Source of the DNA: Solimonas sp. K1W22B-7
GTDB lineage: Bacteria > Pseudomonadota > Gammaproteobacteria > Nevskiales > Nevskiaceae
DNA length: 64,000 bases
Assembly: GCF_003428335.1 (NCBI RefSeq)
Contig: NZ_CP031704.1
Span: 1,302,001 to 1,366,000 of the forward strand
Direction: 5' to 3'
Made by a program: the position numbers and the translations under genes
Notes under the pieces: generated by a model
Databases searched by the model: none
Seen by the model: only the letters and a program-made list of their open reading frames with translations
What the model was told of the DNA's origin: nothing
Part shown: piece after piece, positions 1 to 8,497 of the stretch
Position numbering within the stretch: the first letter of the stretch is position 1
Layout: every line of letters begins with the position of its first letter

Positions 1-207
1 ATCGACGCCGACATCGGCTCGATCCTCGGCATCGGCTATCCGGCCTGGACCGGCGGCACGCTGTCCTACATCGACACGCAGGGCCCCAGGGCCTTCGCCG
101 ACGAGTGCTCGCGCCTGGCCGCCTCCTGGGGCCCGCGCTTCGAGCCTTCCGAGTGGCTGAAGGCGCGCGGCGCGTCCGGCGAGCTGTTCTACGCCAGCAA
201 GGGCTGA
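1..207 (+). CDS. 3-hydroxyacyl-CoA dehydrogenase, C-terminal end (partial)
   Basis: The window opens inside this gene; only the last 68 codons are present, ending in TGA at 205-207. The visible part carries GIGYPAWTGG near its start and then YIDTQG, which is typical of the C-terminal domain of FadB/FadJ-type multifunctional enzymes and 3-hydroxyacyl-CoA dehydrogenases. The domain oxidises 3-hydroxyacyl-CoA to 3-ketoacyl-CoA in cytoplasmic beta-oxidation. Whether an enoyl-CoA hydratase domain lies upstream cannot be seen. The following aldehyde dehydrogenase starts 34 bases later on the same strand, so the two are probably one operon. Confidence 0.8.
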   Translation: MDADIGSILGIGYPAWTGGTLSYIDTQGPRAFADECSRLAASWGPRFEPSEWLKARGASGELFYASKG

Positions 208-241
208 AAGGGCCTGCGCCACAACGAGGAGGAATCGTCCC

Positions 242-1720
242 ATGTCCGCTGCTGCTGAAACCCTTGCAAGGCTGGTCGCCGCTCCGGCGAACGACAACGC
301 GCTGCTGAGCCTGCTGGCGCGCCAGCGTGCGGCATTCGGCGCACGGGGTGAACCCTCCTCGCTGGCCGAGCGCCGCGAGATGCTGCACAAGCTGGAGCAG
401 GCGCTGATGGACCGGCGCCTGGCCCTGGCCGATGCCATGGCCGCGGACTTCGGCGGCCGTGCGCGCCAGGAGTCGATGCTGGAACTGTTCGTGGTGATCG
501 ACGACCTGCGCTACGCGCAGGCCAGGCTGAAACGCTGGATGCGTACGCGCCGCGTCTCCGCCAACTGGCAGTTCCAGCCGAGTCGCGCGGCGCTGATGCC
601 GCAGCCGCTGGGCGTGATCGGCGTGATCGGTGCCTACAACTACCCGGTGATGACGACGCTGTCGCCGGTGGTGGGCGCGATCGCGGCCGGCAACCACGTG
701 ATGATGAAGCCTTCGAGCCTGACGCCGCACAGTACCGAACTGATGCGGCAGATCGTCTCGGAGCTGTATCCGGAGGAACAGGTGGCGGTGGTCACCGGCG
801 ACAGCAGCGTGGCCAAGCAGTTCTCCAAGCTGCCCTTCGACCACCTGGTGTTCACCGGCTCCACGCGCGTCGGCAAGCTGATCATGCGCGACGCCGCCGA
901 GAACCTGGTGCCGGTGACGCTGGAGCTGGGCGGCAAGTGCCCGGCCATCGTCGGCGAAGGCTACGACCTCAAGGTCGCCGCCGAGACCATCGTGCAGACC
1001 AAGTTCCTCAACGCCGGCCAGACCTGCGTCACCGGCGACTACGCCCTGGTGCCAGAGGCTGCGGTGCCGGAGTTCCTGGAGCATGCGCGCGCGGCGATCC
1101 GCCGGTTCTATCCGAAGCTGGTGGACAACCAGGACTACGGCCGCGTGCTGATCCGCAGCGACTGGACGCGCCTGTCGGACTGGGTGGAGGAGGCCAAGGG
1201 TCGCGGCGCGACCGTGGAGACCTTCAACCCGGCCAACGAAAGCTTCAGCCCCGACAACCGCGTATTCCCGCCGACCCTGGTGTCGGATTGCCCCACCGAT
1301 ACCACGCTGTGCCGCGAGGAGATCTTCGGGCCGGTGCTGCCGGTACTGGGCTACAAGTCGCTGGACGGCGCGATCGCGCACGTCAACGCCGGTGACCGTC
1401 CGCTGGCGCTGTACTTCTTCAGCAACCGCGGCGCCGAGGTGGAGCGCGTGCTCAGGCGCACCCTTTCCGGCGGCGTCAGCATCAACGGCTGCGGCTACCA
1501 CGCCATCCAGCACAACCTGCCTTTCGGCGGTGTCGGCGCCAGCGGCATCGGCGCCTACCACGGCCAGGCCGGGTTCGACCGCTTCTCCCATCTCAAGCCC
1601 GTGCTGTTCATGAGCAAGCTGACCAAGGCCAGCGTGTTCCTGCGCCCGCCCTTCGGCGTGCTCGCCGCCTGGGTGCTGGGCTTCATGCTGCACAACCGTC
1701 CGCGTCGCGAGGAACTCTGA
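242..1720 (+). CDS. NAD(P)-dependent aldehyde dehydrogenase, coniferyl-aldehyde type
   Basis: A 492-residue aldehyde dehydrogenase that would oxidise an aldehyde to its acid in the cytoplasm. The catalytic cysteine is C262 in NAGQTCV and the general base is E228 in LELGGK; the segment EEIFGPVLPV near 360 is also characteristic. The C-terminus ends in a hydrophobic stretch and a basic tail (HNRPRREEL), a layout seen in coniferyl-aldehyde and fatty-aldehyde dehydrogenases that associate with membranes. The start has a strong GAGGAGG ribosome site. The stop codon abuts the next gene. The substrate is unknown; the beta-oxidation neighbours suggest a fatty or aromatic aldehyde. Confidence 0.88.
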   Translation: MSAAAETLARLVAAPANDNALLSLLARQRAAFGARGEPSSLAERREMLHKLEQALMDRRLALADAMAADFGGRARQESMLELFVVIDDLRYAQARLKRWMRTRRVSANWQFQPSRAALMPQPLGVIGVIGAYNYPVMTTLSPVVGAIAAGNHVMMKPSSLTPHSTELMRQIVSELYPEEQVAVVTGDSSVAKQFSKLPFDHLVFTGSTRVGKLIMRDAAENLVPVTLELGGKCPAIVGEGYDLKVAAETIVQTKFLNAGQTCVTGDYALVPEAAVPEFLEHARAAIRRFYPKLVDNQDYGRVLIRSDWTRLSDWVEEAKGRGATVETFNPANESFSPDNRVFPPTLVSDCPTDTTLCREEIFGPVLPVLGYKSLDGAIAHVNAGDRPLALYFFSNRGAEVERVLRRTLSGGVSINGCGYHAIQHNLPFGGVGASGIGAYHGQAGFDRFSHLKPVLFMSKLTKASVFLRPPFGVLAAWVLGFMLHNRPRREEL

Positions 1721-1758
1721 TGACACAGTCCGCCGTTATCCAGGAACCGGGGAGTTCC

Positions 1759-2559
1759 ATGAATTTCCAGAACATCCTGTACGCCGTCGACCAGGGCGTC
1801 GCCGTGATCCGCTTCAACCGTCCCAAGGCGCTCAACGCCATGACGATGGACCTGATGGGGGAACTGGGGCAGGCCTTCGACGCCGCTGCCGCCGACAAGG
1901 CGGTGCGCGTCATCGTGCTGACCGGTGAAGGCCGTGCCTTCTCCACCGGCGCCGATCTCGCCGCCACCGGCGACAAGCCGCCGCTGGACCTGCAGGGCCG
2001 CCTGGACCTGGGCTACGTGCTGGATCGCTACTACAACCCGCTGATCCTGAAGATGCGCGAGCTGCCCAAGCCGATCATCTCCGCGGTCAACGGCATCGCC
2101 GCCGGCGCCGGCGCCAACCTGGCGCTGATGGCCGACCTGACGGTGGCGGCACGCTCCACGTATTTCCTGCAGGCCTTCGTCAACGTCGGCCTGATCCCCG
2201 ATGCCGGCGGCACCTGGATCCTGCCGCGCGCCATCGGCCCGCAGCGCGCCATGGGCCTGGCCCTGAACGGCGACAAGCTCCCGGCGCAGACCGCCAAGGA
2301 GTGGGGCCTGATCTGGGACGTGGTCGACGACGCAGAGCTGATGCCTGCCGTGATGGCGATGGCGCAGCGTTTCGCGGCAGGTCCGGGCGTGGCGATCGAG
2401 CGCATCAAGCAGGCGATCCACGCCGCCGCGCAGAACGACCTGGGCAAGCAGCTGGACCTGGAGAGCGACCTGCAGCGCGACTGCGGACGCTCGCAGGATT
2501 TCATGGAAGGCGCGATGGCTTTCGTGCAGAAGCGCAAGCCGAACTTCAAGGGGCGTTGA
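1759..2559 (+). CDS. Enoyl-CoA hydratase/isomerase, PaaG-like
   Basis: A crotonase-fold protein of 266 residues. I chose ATG 1759, which has a GGGGAG site just upstream and gives the usual family N-terminus; an in-frame ATG at 1720 would add 13 residues. The oxyanion-hole segment SAVNGIAAGAG is present. The loop reads GLIPDAGGTW: it keeps the aspartate typical of PaaG-like isomerases (1,2-epoxyphenylacetyl-CoA isomerase type) and lacks the first catalytic glutamate of classical hydratases. Isomerase activity is therefore at least as likely as hydration. It is co-transcribed with the aldehyde dehydrogenase and overlaps the next start (TGATG). Confidence 0.83.
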   Translation: MNFQNILYAVDQGVAVIRFNRPKALNAMTMDLMGELGQAFDAAAADKAVRVIVLTGEGRAFSTGADLAATGDKPPLDLQGRLDLGYVLDRYYNPLILKMRELPKPIISAVNGIAAGAGANLALMADLTVAARSTYFLQAFVNVGLIPDAGGTWILPRAIGPQRAMGLALNGDKLPAQTAKEWGLIWDVVDDAELMPAVMAMAQRFAAGPGVAIERIKQAIHAAAQNDLGKQLDLESDLQRDCGRSQDFMEGAMAFVQKRKPNFKGR

Positions 2560-2825
2560 TGATGGACATGAACATTTCTTCCCAGGGCCAGCGCGCGGAA
2601 GCTCCGCGCATGGGCGGCGCGGCGATGCCGATAATGGAGCCGTTGACGCCGCGCGAGCGCGAGGTGCTGCACTGCCTGTCGCAGCGCATGATGGACCGCG
2701 AGATCGCGGCTTCGCTGCAGGTGTCGATCAACACGGTGAAGCACCACCTGCGCAACATCTACTCCAAGTTCGGCGTCGGCAGCCGGCGGCGCGCGGTGGA
2801 GTTTTATCGCACGACGGCTGCCTGA
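2559..2825 (+). CDS. Solo LuxR-type helix-turn-helix protein
   Basis: An 88-residue protein consisting almost only of a LuxR/GerE DNA-binding domain: LTPREREVLHCLSQ, then REIAASLQVSINTVKHHL as the recognition helix region, then NIYSKFGVGSRRRAVEF. There is no receiver, PAS or ATPase domain. Its ATG overlaps the TGA of the hydratase gene (TGATG), so it is translationally coupled to the catabolic genes. It could be an autonomous regulator of the operon or a remnant of a larger LuxR protein. A second ATG three bases downstream is equally usable. Confidence 0.75.
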   Translation: MMDMNISSQGQRAEAPRMGGAAMPIMEPLTPREREVLHCLSQRMMDREIAASLQVSINTVKHHLRNIYSKFGVGSRRRAVEFYRTTAA

Positions 2826-2848
2826 GTTTCAGGGCGACCCTCTTCTCT

Positions 2849-2940
2849 CCCTCTCCCGCTGGCGGGAGAGGGTTGGCGAGGAGATGGATCCCCGAGGTAG
2901 GGCAACGCATGGAGCAGTTGCCGAGGTGAGGGTGGTGCTC
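2849..2940. repeat. Intergenic CCCTCTCCC palindrome with 41-bp dispersed repeat
   Basis: A 24-base palindrome (2849-2872) of the form CCCTCTCCCGC-NN-GCGGGAGAGGG is followed at 2883-2923 by a 41-base segment. That segment recurs inverted near 32713-32753 with two mismatches. The remaining gap between the LuxR and TetR genes (2826-3187) holds a further imperfect hairpin at about 2990-3022 and a CCCGGCCA/TGGCCGGG hairpin near 3145; I see no gene there. Confidence 0.75.
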
Positions 2941-3187
2941 TCTGGAACTCGCCGCGCTGAATCAGTAGTGCCGGACTCATGCTTAAAAAAACGGAGTTCC
3001 GTTAGGAACCTCCGCTTCCTCGCGCTAAAATGCTCGCCAGGAGGATTGCGTCCGAAGTTCAAGCCTTTCTCGCCATCTGGCGCGCAGAGACAAGAGGTGA
3101 CGCCATCCATGGCGGGACCTCAGCGACCTGAATGACCCCCAGCCCGGCCATCCATGGCCGGGCGTTCAGCAATGCAGGCAATGCCAT

Positions 3188-3817
3188 TTAGGCATTGCCA
3201 AAGCGCATTGCTTCACCCAGAAACCCCGCCATCGCCGCCACCGCCGCATCGCGGTAGGCCGGCGTGATCTCGCCGTGCTCGAAGAAGGAGCGGCGGAAGC
3301 AGGCGGTGCCGATGTCGGCGGACAGCGTGGTCAGGTCCGGTGGCCCCTCGGGCAGCAGGCCGCCCTGGTACCAGACCTTGCGGCCGAGATTGCCCAGCCG
3401 CTTGTTGGTCTGTTCCTGCGCGCGGTAGCTGTCGTCGGTTACCGCGCCGCCCAGGATCAGCAGCCGTGCCGCGGGGTGCGAGTTGTGGAAGCTCACCGCG
3501 TGATCCACCACCGCCGCGATGCCCTCGCGCCAGCCGATGCTGCGCAACTCCTCGGCGCGTGAATAGAACACCGCTTCCAGCTGCACCAGATAGCGGCCGA
3601 CCAGCTCGTTGAGGATCGCGTAGGGCGTGGGGAAGTAGGCGTAGACGCTGCCGCGCGTAAAGCCCAGGCGCTCGGCGAGGGCCGGGATCGAGAAGCCGGA
3701 CAGTCCCTGCTCGACCAGCAGGGTTTCGGCCTCCTGCAGGATGCGATCGAAGCGGTCCTTCGCGCGCTGCTGCGTGGGGTGCCGGGCCACGGCCAGCGGA
3801 TCGAGTGCGTCGTTCAT
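3188..3817 (-). CDS. TetR/AcrR-family transcriptional regulator
   Basis: A 209-residue regulator. The N-terminal helix-turn-helix is clear: FSIPALAERLGFTRGSVYAY followed by F and a downstream helix starting ILNELV. The C-terminal ligand domain is not assignable to a subfamily. I chose ATG 3817; the open frame continues upstream but would run into the operator. It is divergent from the cytochrome operon, and the 107-base intergenic region holds two TTGAC-N4-GTCAA palindromes overlapping both promoters, so autorepression and repression of the cytochromes are likely. The same operator pair occurs at two further promoters. The stop codon sits inside a GGCAATGCC/GGCATTGCC hairpin that may help end transcription. 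Confidence 0.9.
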   Translation of the reverse strand: MNDALDPLAVARHPTQQRAKDRFDRILQEAETLLVEQGLSGFSIPALAERLGFTRGSVYAYFPTPYAILNELVGRYLVQLEAVFYSRAEELRSIGWREGIAAVVDHAVSFHNSHPAARLLILGGAVTDDSYRAQEQTNKRLGNLGRKVWYQGGLLPEGPPDLTTLSADIGTACFRRSFFEHGEITPAYRDAAVAAMAGFLGEAMRFGNA

Positions 3818-3848
3818 GTTGCACCCAGCATAGCGGCCCTTGCAGAAG

Positions 3849-3888
3849 TTGACAAATGTCAATACATGGATATATTGACAGAAGTCAA
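3849..3888 (+). promoter_or_regulatory. Paired TetR operators over divergent promoters (site pair 1)
   Basis: Two palindromes, TTGACAAATGTCAA (3849-3862) and TTGACAGAAGTCAA (3875-3888), have centres 26 bp apart. On the plus strand TTGACA (3849) and TATATT (3871-3876) form a -35/-10 pair with a 16-base spacer toward the cytochrome genes. On the minus strand TTGACT and TGTATT, also 16 apart, could serve the TetR gene. Each palindrome covers a core promoter element, as expected for repression. That the neighbouring TetR protein binds here is inference from position and repetition. Confidence 0.8.
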
Positions 3889-3924
3889 ATAAAACCCAGG
3901 TCATGAACTGTTGGAGGAGACAGC

Positions 3925-6303
3925 ATGAACCACGGCAAGAACCGGCCGTTCCTGCTGGCCGGCGCCCTCAGCGCTGCGCTCCTGTCTGCTTGTGCGCCAG
4001 GCCGCAGTGACCCGGTAGCGGGCGGCGGTGGCGGCTCCGCGCGCAGCATGGAGGAACACTTCAGCGGCCGTGTCCAGCCCAACCTGGATTTCTGCCGGAC
4101 CTGCCATGTCCCCGGCGGTGTCGCCGACGTGGAGAACGGGCATGACTTCATGCTTTCCAGCAGCCGCTCGCAAGACCTCGCCAATCTGCGCGCCAGCTGG
4201 GAGCGCCTGGGCCGGAACAACCCGACCTCGCGCATCCTGCTGATGTCCTCCGGCCAGGAGATGCCGCATACCGGCGGCGCGCCCTGGCCGGTGGGCAGCG
4301 CGCAGTACAGGAACATGGAGATCCTGCTCAAGTGCTTCGAGAATCCGGGCGCCTGCGGCGGGCTGCTCGGCGGCGGTCTCGACACCGGAGAGTTGCTGCC
4401 CCTGCTGGGCAGTTCGCGCGGGGGCCATCGCTGGTTCGACTACTGCGAGGGCAAGGACGATTCCGCCGTGTTGCCGGAAGACCCGCGCGCCCTGGTGCAG
4501 CCCGGCGTCAACGACGGCAAGGCGGTGTACTACAACGCCTGGTGGAAGGACTGCCACGCCGATCCTGAAGCGGTCAACGAACGCGCGCATCCGAAGAACT
4601 GCGGCGAGCTGCGCGCCAGCCATGACCGCGGCGCGGTGCTGATGAAGGGCCTGGGCAAGGTCGGCGCCGGCAGCTTCTTCGCCGCCACCGCTGAAGGCGG
4701 CCTGTTCTCGACCACGGCCGAGGGCTACAACACGCTCTGGCGCATCTGGGGGTTGTCCGAGCGTCCCGACAATTTCGACGAACTGGTGCGTGAGCGCTTC
4801 GGCCTGCCGCGCACGACCGAGCGCAGCCCCTACCCGCTGCCCGGCGAAGACCCGAACCTGAGCGATGGCGGCAGCGGCCAGTTGCCTGCCAGCCTCACCC
4901 AGACGCGTAGCGCCGATGGCAAGTGGAGCGGCCGTATCGGCCTGAACTGCCATGGCTGCCACAGCGGCCAGATCGGTACGCCGCAGGACGGTCCGGGGCT
5001 GGGCCTGGCCTATGGTTCCGGCAACCCCAACGGCGATGTCTCGGTAATCGCGCGCGACCTGGGCCTGACCGGCGCGCCGGCGATCTCCGCCTTCGCGCTG
5101 TTCAGCACCCAGCGCGGCACCAACAACGCCGCCTTCTTCAACATCGCCGCGCTGGGCGGCGTGCGGCCCGACCTGTCGCTGCTCGACACGCTGCGCTCCG
5201 GCTCCAATGCCTCGGGCGACAACCCGGCCTGGTGGAACATGGGCCACCGTCCGCTGAAGTTCTGGAATGGTTCTTTCCCTTCCGACGCGGTGCGCGTGGA
5301 CCTGGCCTTCTTCACGCCGCTGGGCGGCGGCGATTCCGCCGGCTTCGTCAGCGAGCACGCGCAGGATGCCGATCACTGGGTGCTGGCGCAGAAGGCGCCG
5401 ATGTACCCGAAGACGATCGACATCCCGCTGGCGGAGCAGGGCGCCATCCTGTTCCACAGCAAGGACCTCTGGGGCGAAGGCCTGGACAACCCGGCGCAGC
5501 GCCCGGCGGGAGGCAACGGTTCCTGCGCCAGCTGCCACGGCGCCTACTCGCCGCGCTTCGTGCATGACCCGGCCTACCTTGCCGATCCCGCACTGGAGGG
5601 CGTGGCCAGCTTCGTCGTGCCCAGGGCCGTGATCCGCACCGACTTCGCGCGCGCCAACACCGACAACGAGGGCGTGTCGCAGGCGCTGTCGCGCACGTCC
5701 ATCGGCTACCCGGAAACTGCCGATGCCGGCCCCGGCCACGACTGCGGTGCGCAGACCCGTGCCGCAACGCGCGGCGCGGATCGCGAACTGGGCTACCTGG
5801 CACCGCCGCTATACGGCGCCTGGGCCACCGCGCCCTACCTGCACAACGGTTCGGTGCCGGATGCCTGGACCCTGCTCAAGCCCTCCGAGCGCCCGCGCCT
5901 CTGGCGCCGCGTCTCCACGCCGGCCCGCGCCGACCAGGCAGGCAAGGTGGTGATGGGTTTCGATACCGACATCGCCCGTGCCTACGACCCGCAGAAGCTG
6001 GGCTGGAATTACGAGGTCCTGTCCTGCGGCATGGGCACGATCCCCTTCCTGGATTGCGACCTGCTGAACCCCGAGGAGGATCCGCTGCTGCGCGCGCTGA
6101 TCAACGCGCTCTACGGCAACCTTCTCGCCGCCTGGAACATCGGCAACGCCACCTCCCTGCTGCAGTTCACGCCGCAGCAGATCGAGGACCGCAAGATCTA
6201 TAACAGTAATTATTTCAGCCAGGGCAACGAGGGACACGACTTCACCGCCGTGCTCACCGACCAGGAACGCCATGCGCTGATCGAGTACCTCAAGACGCTG
6301 TAA
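3925..6303 (+). CDS. Tri-haem RoxA/MauG-like cytochrome c lipoprotein (paralogue 1)
   Basis: A 792-residue exported protein with a lipoprotein signal ending LLSAC (C23). It has three c-type haem motifs: CRTCH at 57, CHGCH at 342 and CASCH at 534. The last two, 192 residues apart, lie in a di-haem core with APYLHNGSVP, as in cytochrome c peroxidase/MauG and rubber oxygenase RoxA/RoxB proteins. The first lies in an extra N-terminal module (about 40-150) absent from paralogue 2. Known relatives oxidise substrates in the periplasm or outside the cell using peroxide or O2. It is the first gene behind a TetR-type operator, and the next cytochrome follows after 10 bases. The substrate is unknown; RoxA-like is a fold-level call. 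Confidence 0.82.
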   Translation: MNHGKNRPFLLAGALSAALLSACAPGRSDPVAGGGGGSARSMEEHFSGRVQPNLDFCRTCHVPGGVADVENGHDFMLSSSRSQDLANLRASWERLGRNNPTSRILLMSSGQEMPHTGGAPWPVGSAQYRNMEILLKCFENPGACGGLLGGGLDTGELLPLLGSSRGGHRWFDYCEGKDDSAVLPEDPRALVQPGVNDGKAVYYNAWWKDCHADPEAVNERAHPKNCGELRASHDRGAVLMKGLGKVGAGSFFAATAEGGLFSTTAEGYNTLWRIWGLSERPDNFDELVRERFGLPRTTERSPYPLPGEDPNLSDGGSGQLPASLTQTRSADGKWSGRIGLNCHGCHSGQIGTPQDGPGLGLAYGSGNPNGDVSVIARDLGLTGAPAISAFALFSTQRGTNNAAFFNIAALGGVRPDLSLLDTLRSGSNASGDNPAWWNMGHRPLKFWNGSFPSDAVRVDLAFFTPLGGGDSAGFVSEHAQDADHWVLAQKAPMYPKTIDIPLAEQGAILFHSKDLWGEGLDNPAQRPAGGNGSCASCHGAYSPRFVHDPAYLADPALEGVASFVVPRAVIRTDFARANTDNEGVSQALSRTSIGYPETADAGPGHDCGAQTRAATRGADRELGYLAPPLYGAWATAPYLHNGSVPDAWTLLKPSERPRLWRRVSTPARADQAGKVVMGFDTDIARAYDPQKLGWNYEVLSCGMGTIPFLDCDLLNPEEDPLLRALINALYGNLLAAWNIGNATSLLQFTPQQIEDRKIYNSNYFSQGNEGHDFTAVLTDQERHALIEYLKTL

Positions 6304-6313
6304 GCCCCGGAAC

Positions 6314-8365
6314 ATGACGATGACCAGGAATCCTGCTGTCACTGCGACGCTGCTCTCCGCCCTGCTGCTGGCGGGTTGCAGCAGGAGCGATGCTCCTGCC
6401 GCCGCGGCTCCACCGCCACCGCCGGGCAGCGGCGGCGAGCCGACGCTCGAGCAGCGGCCGCTGCTGGGCGGCCCGCGCGGCGGCAACGCCTGGGCGAACT
6501 TCTGCGCGGGCAAGGACGACGAGGCCGTGCTGCCGCGCGATCCGCGCGAGCGGCTGGTGCCTGGCGTCAACAAGGGCCGCGCGGTGGCCTTCAATGCGTA
6601 CTGGCGGGATTGCGGCAACGCCGTCGCACGACCGAAGACCTGCGGTGAGTTGCGCGAGCAGGCGGAGCTGGGCCGCTTCGTGGCCCATGGACAGGGCGAG
6701 GCCGGCACGCCGCTGAGCTTTGCCGGCGGACAGGAGAATCCCGCCGGCCTCGACTCGGAGGCGTACAACCGCCTCTGGGAGGTCTGGGGTCTTCCCGGGC
6801 GTCCGGACAATTTCGATGAGCTGGTCGCGCAGCGCCACGGTTCGCCCATCGCGCCCTACCGCAATCCGTACCCGCTGCCCGGTGAAGATCCCAACCGGAC
6901 CGACGGTGGCTCAGGGCAACTGCCGCTGGCCTACACGCAGATCCGCAAGGCCGACGGCAGCTGGACCGGCCAGATCGGCACCAAGGTCTGCGTGGCCTGC
7001 CATAACGGCCAGATCGACAGCGCGACGGGGGCGGCCGATCTCGGCCCGCAGCTTGCCGGCGCCGGCAGCATCGGCGATTTCGCCGTGGGCGGTTACGACT
7101 TCAGCCAGGCCAGCAGCGGGCTCTCGCTCAACAGCGCCATCAGCCTCATCACCATCTCGACCAATCGCGGCTCCGGCGCGATCGACTTCTTCCAGCTCGC
7201 CTTCGTGCTGTTCAGCAAGGGCGATCCGCAGCTGCTGCTGAACCCGAAGATCCTGTTCAGCCAGGCGATCGGCAACATCAAGAGCCCGCCCTGGTGGAAC
7301 CTGGCCTATCGCTCGCAGAAGTTCCACGGCGCGATCCTGCCCACCGACTCCTCGCGCATCGACCTGGCGGCCTACTACGACGTTGCCGCCAGCCTGACCG
7401 GCCGCGACGACCAGGCCCTGGCCTGGAACGACGCGCATTCCGGGCCCTTCCAGGTCTGGGCGGAGATGCAGGCGCCGCCGCGCTATCCCGGCGCGATCGA
7501 TACCCCGCTGGCCGAGGCCGGTGCGATCCTGTTCCATTCCAAGAACCTCTGGGGCGCGGGCCTGGAGAATCCGGCACCGCGTCCGGCCGAGGGCAACGGC
7601 TCCTGCGCAGGCTGCCACGGCGCGTACTCGCCGCGTTTCATCAACGACCCGGCCTACCTCGAAACGCCCGAACTGGGCGGCCTCGCCGCCTATGCGGTGC
7701 CGATGTCGGTGGTGCGTACCGATCCGGTCTACTCCGACGCGATGCAGAGCCTGCGCGGCATCGACGGTGATTTCCCCGCGGCCACCAACAAGCAGAACTT
7801 CCTGTACTGCGGCAGCGGCAACTACGGCGAGACCGAGGGCAAGACGCCGATCCTGCTGGCGCCGCCGCTGTGGGGCACCTGGGCGGCCGCGCCCTATCTG
7901 CACAACGGCTCCGTTCCCAACCTCTGGGGCGTGCTCGATCCGTCCAGCGAGCGGCCGAAGATCTGGCGGCGCGTCTCCACCCCGGCGCGGCCCGACCAGC
8001 AGGGCCTGGTGGTGATGGGCTACGACACCAACTTCGAGCGTGCCTATGACACCGGCAAGCTCGGCTGGAAGTACGAGGCGCTGGCCTGCGGAGACGCCGG
8101 CACCAGCCCCTACCTGGTCTGCACGCCGGGCGAGAACGAAGGGCCGTCGACGGCGCAGCACGCCATCAACCTGCTCTACGGGCAGATCGGCCTGCTCTGG
8201 AACCTGCCTCGCTTCGAGGGCTTGCGCATGAACCGGCAGGACATCGAGAACCGCAAGATCTTCAACACCCACCTGTACAGCCAGGGCAACCAGGGGCATG
8301 ACTTCACGGCCGTGCTCACCGATACCGAGCGGCGTGCGCTGATCGAATACCTGAAGACGCTCTGA
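6314..8365 (+). CDS. Di-haem RoxA/MauG-like cytochrome c lipoprotein (paralogue 2)
   Basis: A 683-residue lipoprotein with signal ending LLAGC (C22). It has only two haem motifs, CVACH at 226 and CAGCH at 431. The 205-residue spacing and overall length resemble RoxA-type rubber oxygenases, but RoxA is secreted whereas this would be lipid-anchored. Shared segments with its neighbours include RPDNFDEL, GSCAGCHGAYSPRF, APYLHNGSVP, the stretch from WRRVSTPAR, and the C-terminus HDFTAVLTD to ALIEYLKTL. It lacks the N-terminal haem module of paralogues 1 and 3. It is co-transcribed with paralogue 1 and followed by a terminator. ATG 6320 is an alternative start. Confidence 0.82.
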   Translation: MTMTRNPAVTATLLSALLLAGCSRSDAPAAAAPPPPPGSGGEPTLEQRPLLGGPRGGNAWANFCAGKDDEAVLPRDPRERLVPGVNKGRAVAFNAYWRDCGNAVARPKTCGELREQAELGRFVAHGQGEAGTPLSFAGGQENPAGLDSEAYNRLWEVWGLPGRPDNFDELVAQRHGSPIAPYRNPYPLPGEDPNRTDGGSGQLPLAYTQIRKADGSWTGQIGTKVCVACHNGQIDSATGAADLGPQLAGAGSIGDFAVGGYDFSQASSGLSLNSAISLITISTNRGSGAIDFFQLAFVLFSKGDPQLLLNPKILFSQAIGNIKSPPWWNLAYRSQKFHGAILPTDSSRIDLAAYYDVAASLTGRDDQALAWNDAHSGPFQVWAEMQAPPRYPGAIDTPLAEAGAILFHSKNLWGAGLENPAPRPAEGNGSCAGCHGAYSPRFINDPAYLETPELGGLAAYAVPMSVVRTDPVYSDAMQSLRGIDGDFPAATNKQNFLYCGSGNYGETEGKTPILLAPPLWGTWAAAPYLHNGSVPNLWGVLDPSSERPKIWRRVSTPARPDQQGLVVMGYDTNFERAYDTGKLGWKYEALACGDAGTSPYLVCTPGENEGPSTAQHAINLLYGQIGLLWNLPRFEGLRMNRQDIENRKIFNTHLYSQGNQGHDFTAVLTDTERRALIEYLKTL

Positions 8366-8389
8366 GGCAGGGCGGGGTGGCGGCGCAAG

Positions 8390-8421
8390 GGCCCGCGGGC
8401 TGTCTTTCCCGCAGGCCTTTT
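8390..8421 (+). terminator. Rho-independent terminator after cytochrome paralogue 2
   Basis: The arms GGCCCGCGGG and CCCGCAGGCC (one mismatch) enclose an 8-base loop and are followed by TTTT. It separates the two-gene cytochrome operon from the next promoter. Confidence 0.72.
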
Positions 8422-8438
8422 CTGGCGACGAACGGTAT

Positions 8439-8478
8439 TTGACAGAAGTCAAAATTGTTTTATATTGACATTTGTCAA
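8439..8478 (+). promoter_or_regulatory. Paired TetR operators with sigma70 promoter (site pair 2)
   Basis: The palindromes TTGACAGAAGTCAA (8439-8452) and TTGACATTTGTCAA (8465-8478) again have centres 26 bp apart. TTGACA at 8439 and TATATT at 8461-8466 form a promoter with a 16-base spacer, the same layout as at 3849. Transcription would begin near 8473. That position argues against translation starting at the earliest ATG (8486). Confidence 0.82.
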
Positions 8479-8497
8479 ATAAACGATGGTCAGAGCG

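Noticed and set aside
2884-3135. An 83-codon open frame between the LuxR and TetR genes
   Set aside because: It lies wholly in repeat and hairpin DNA, part of which is duplicated in inverted form near 32.7 kb, and shows no protein-like pattern.
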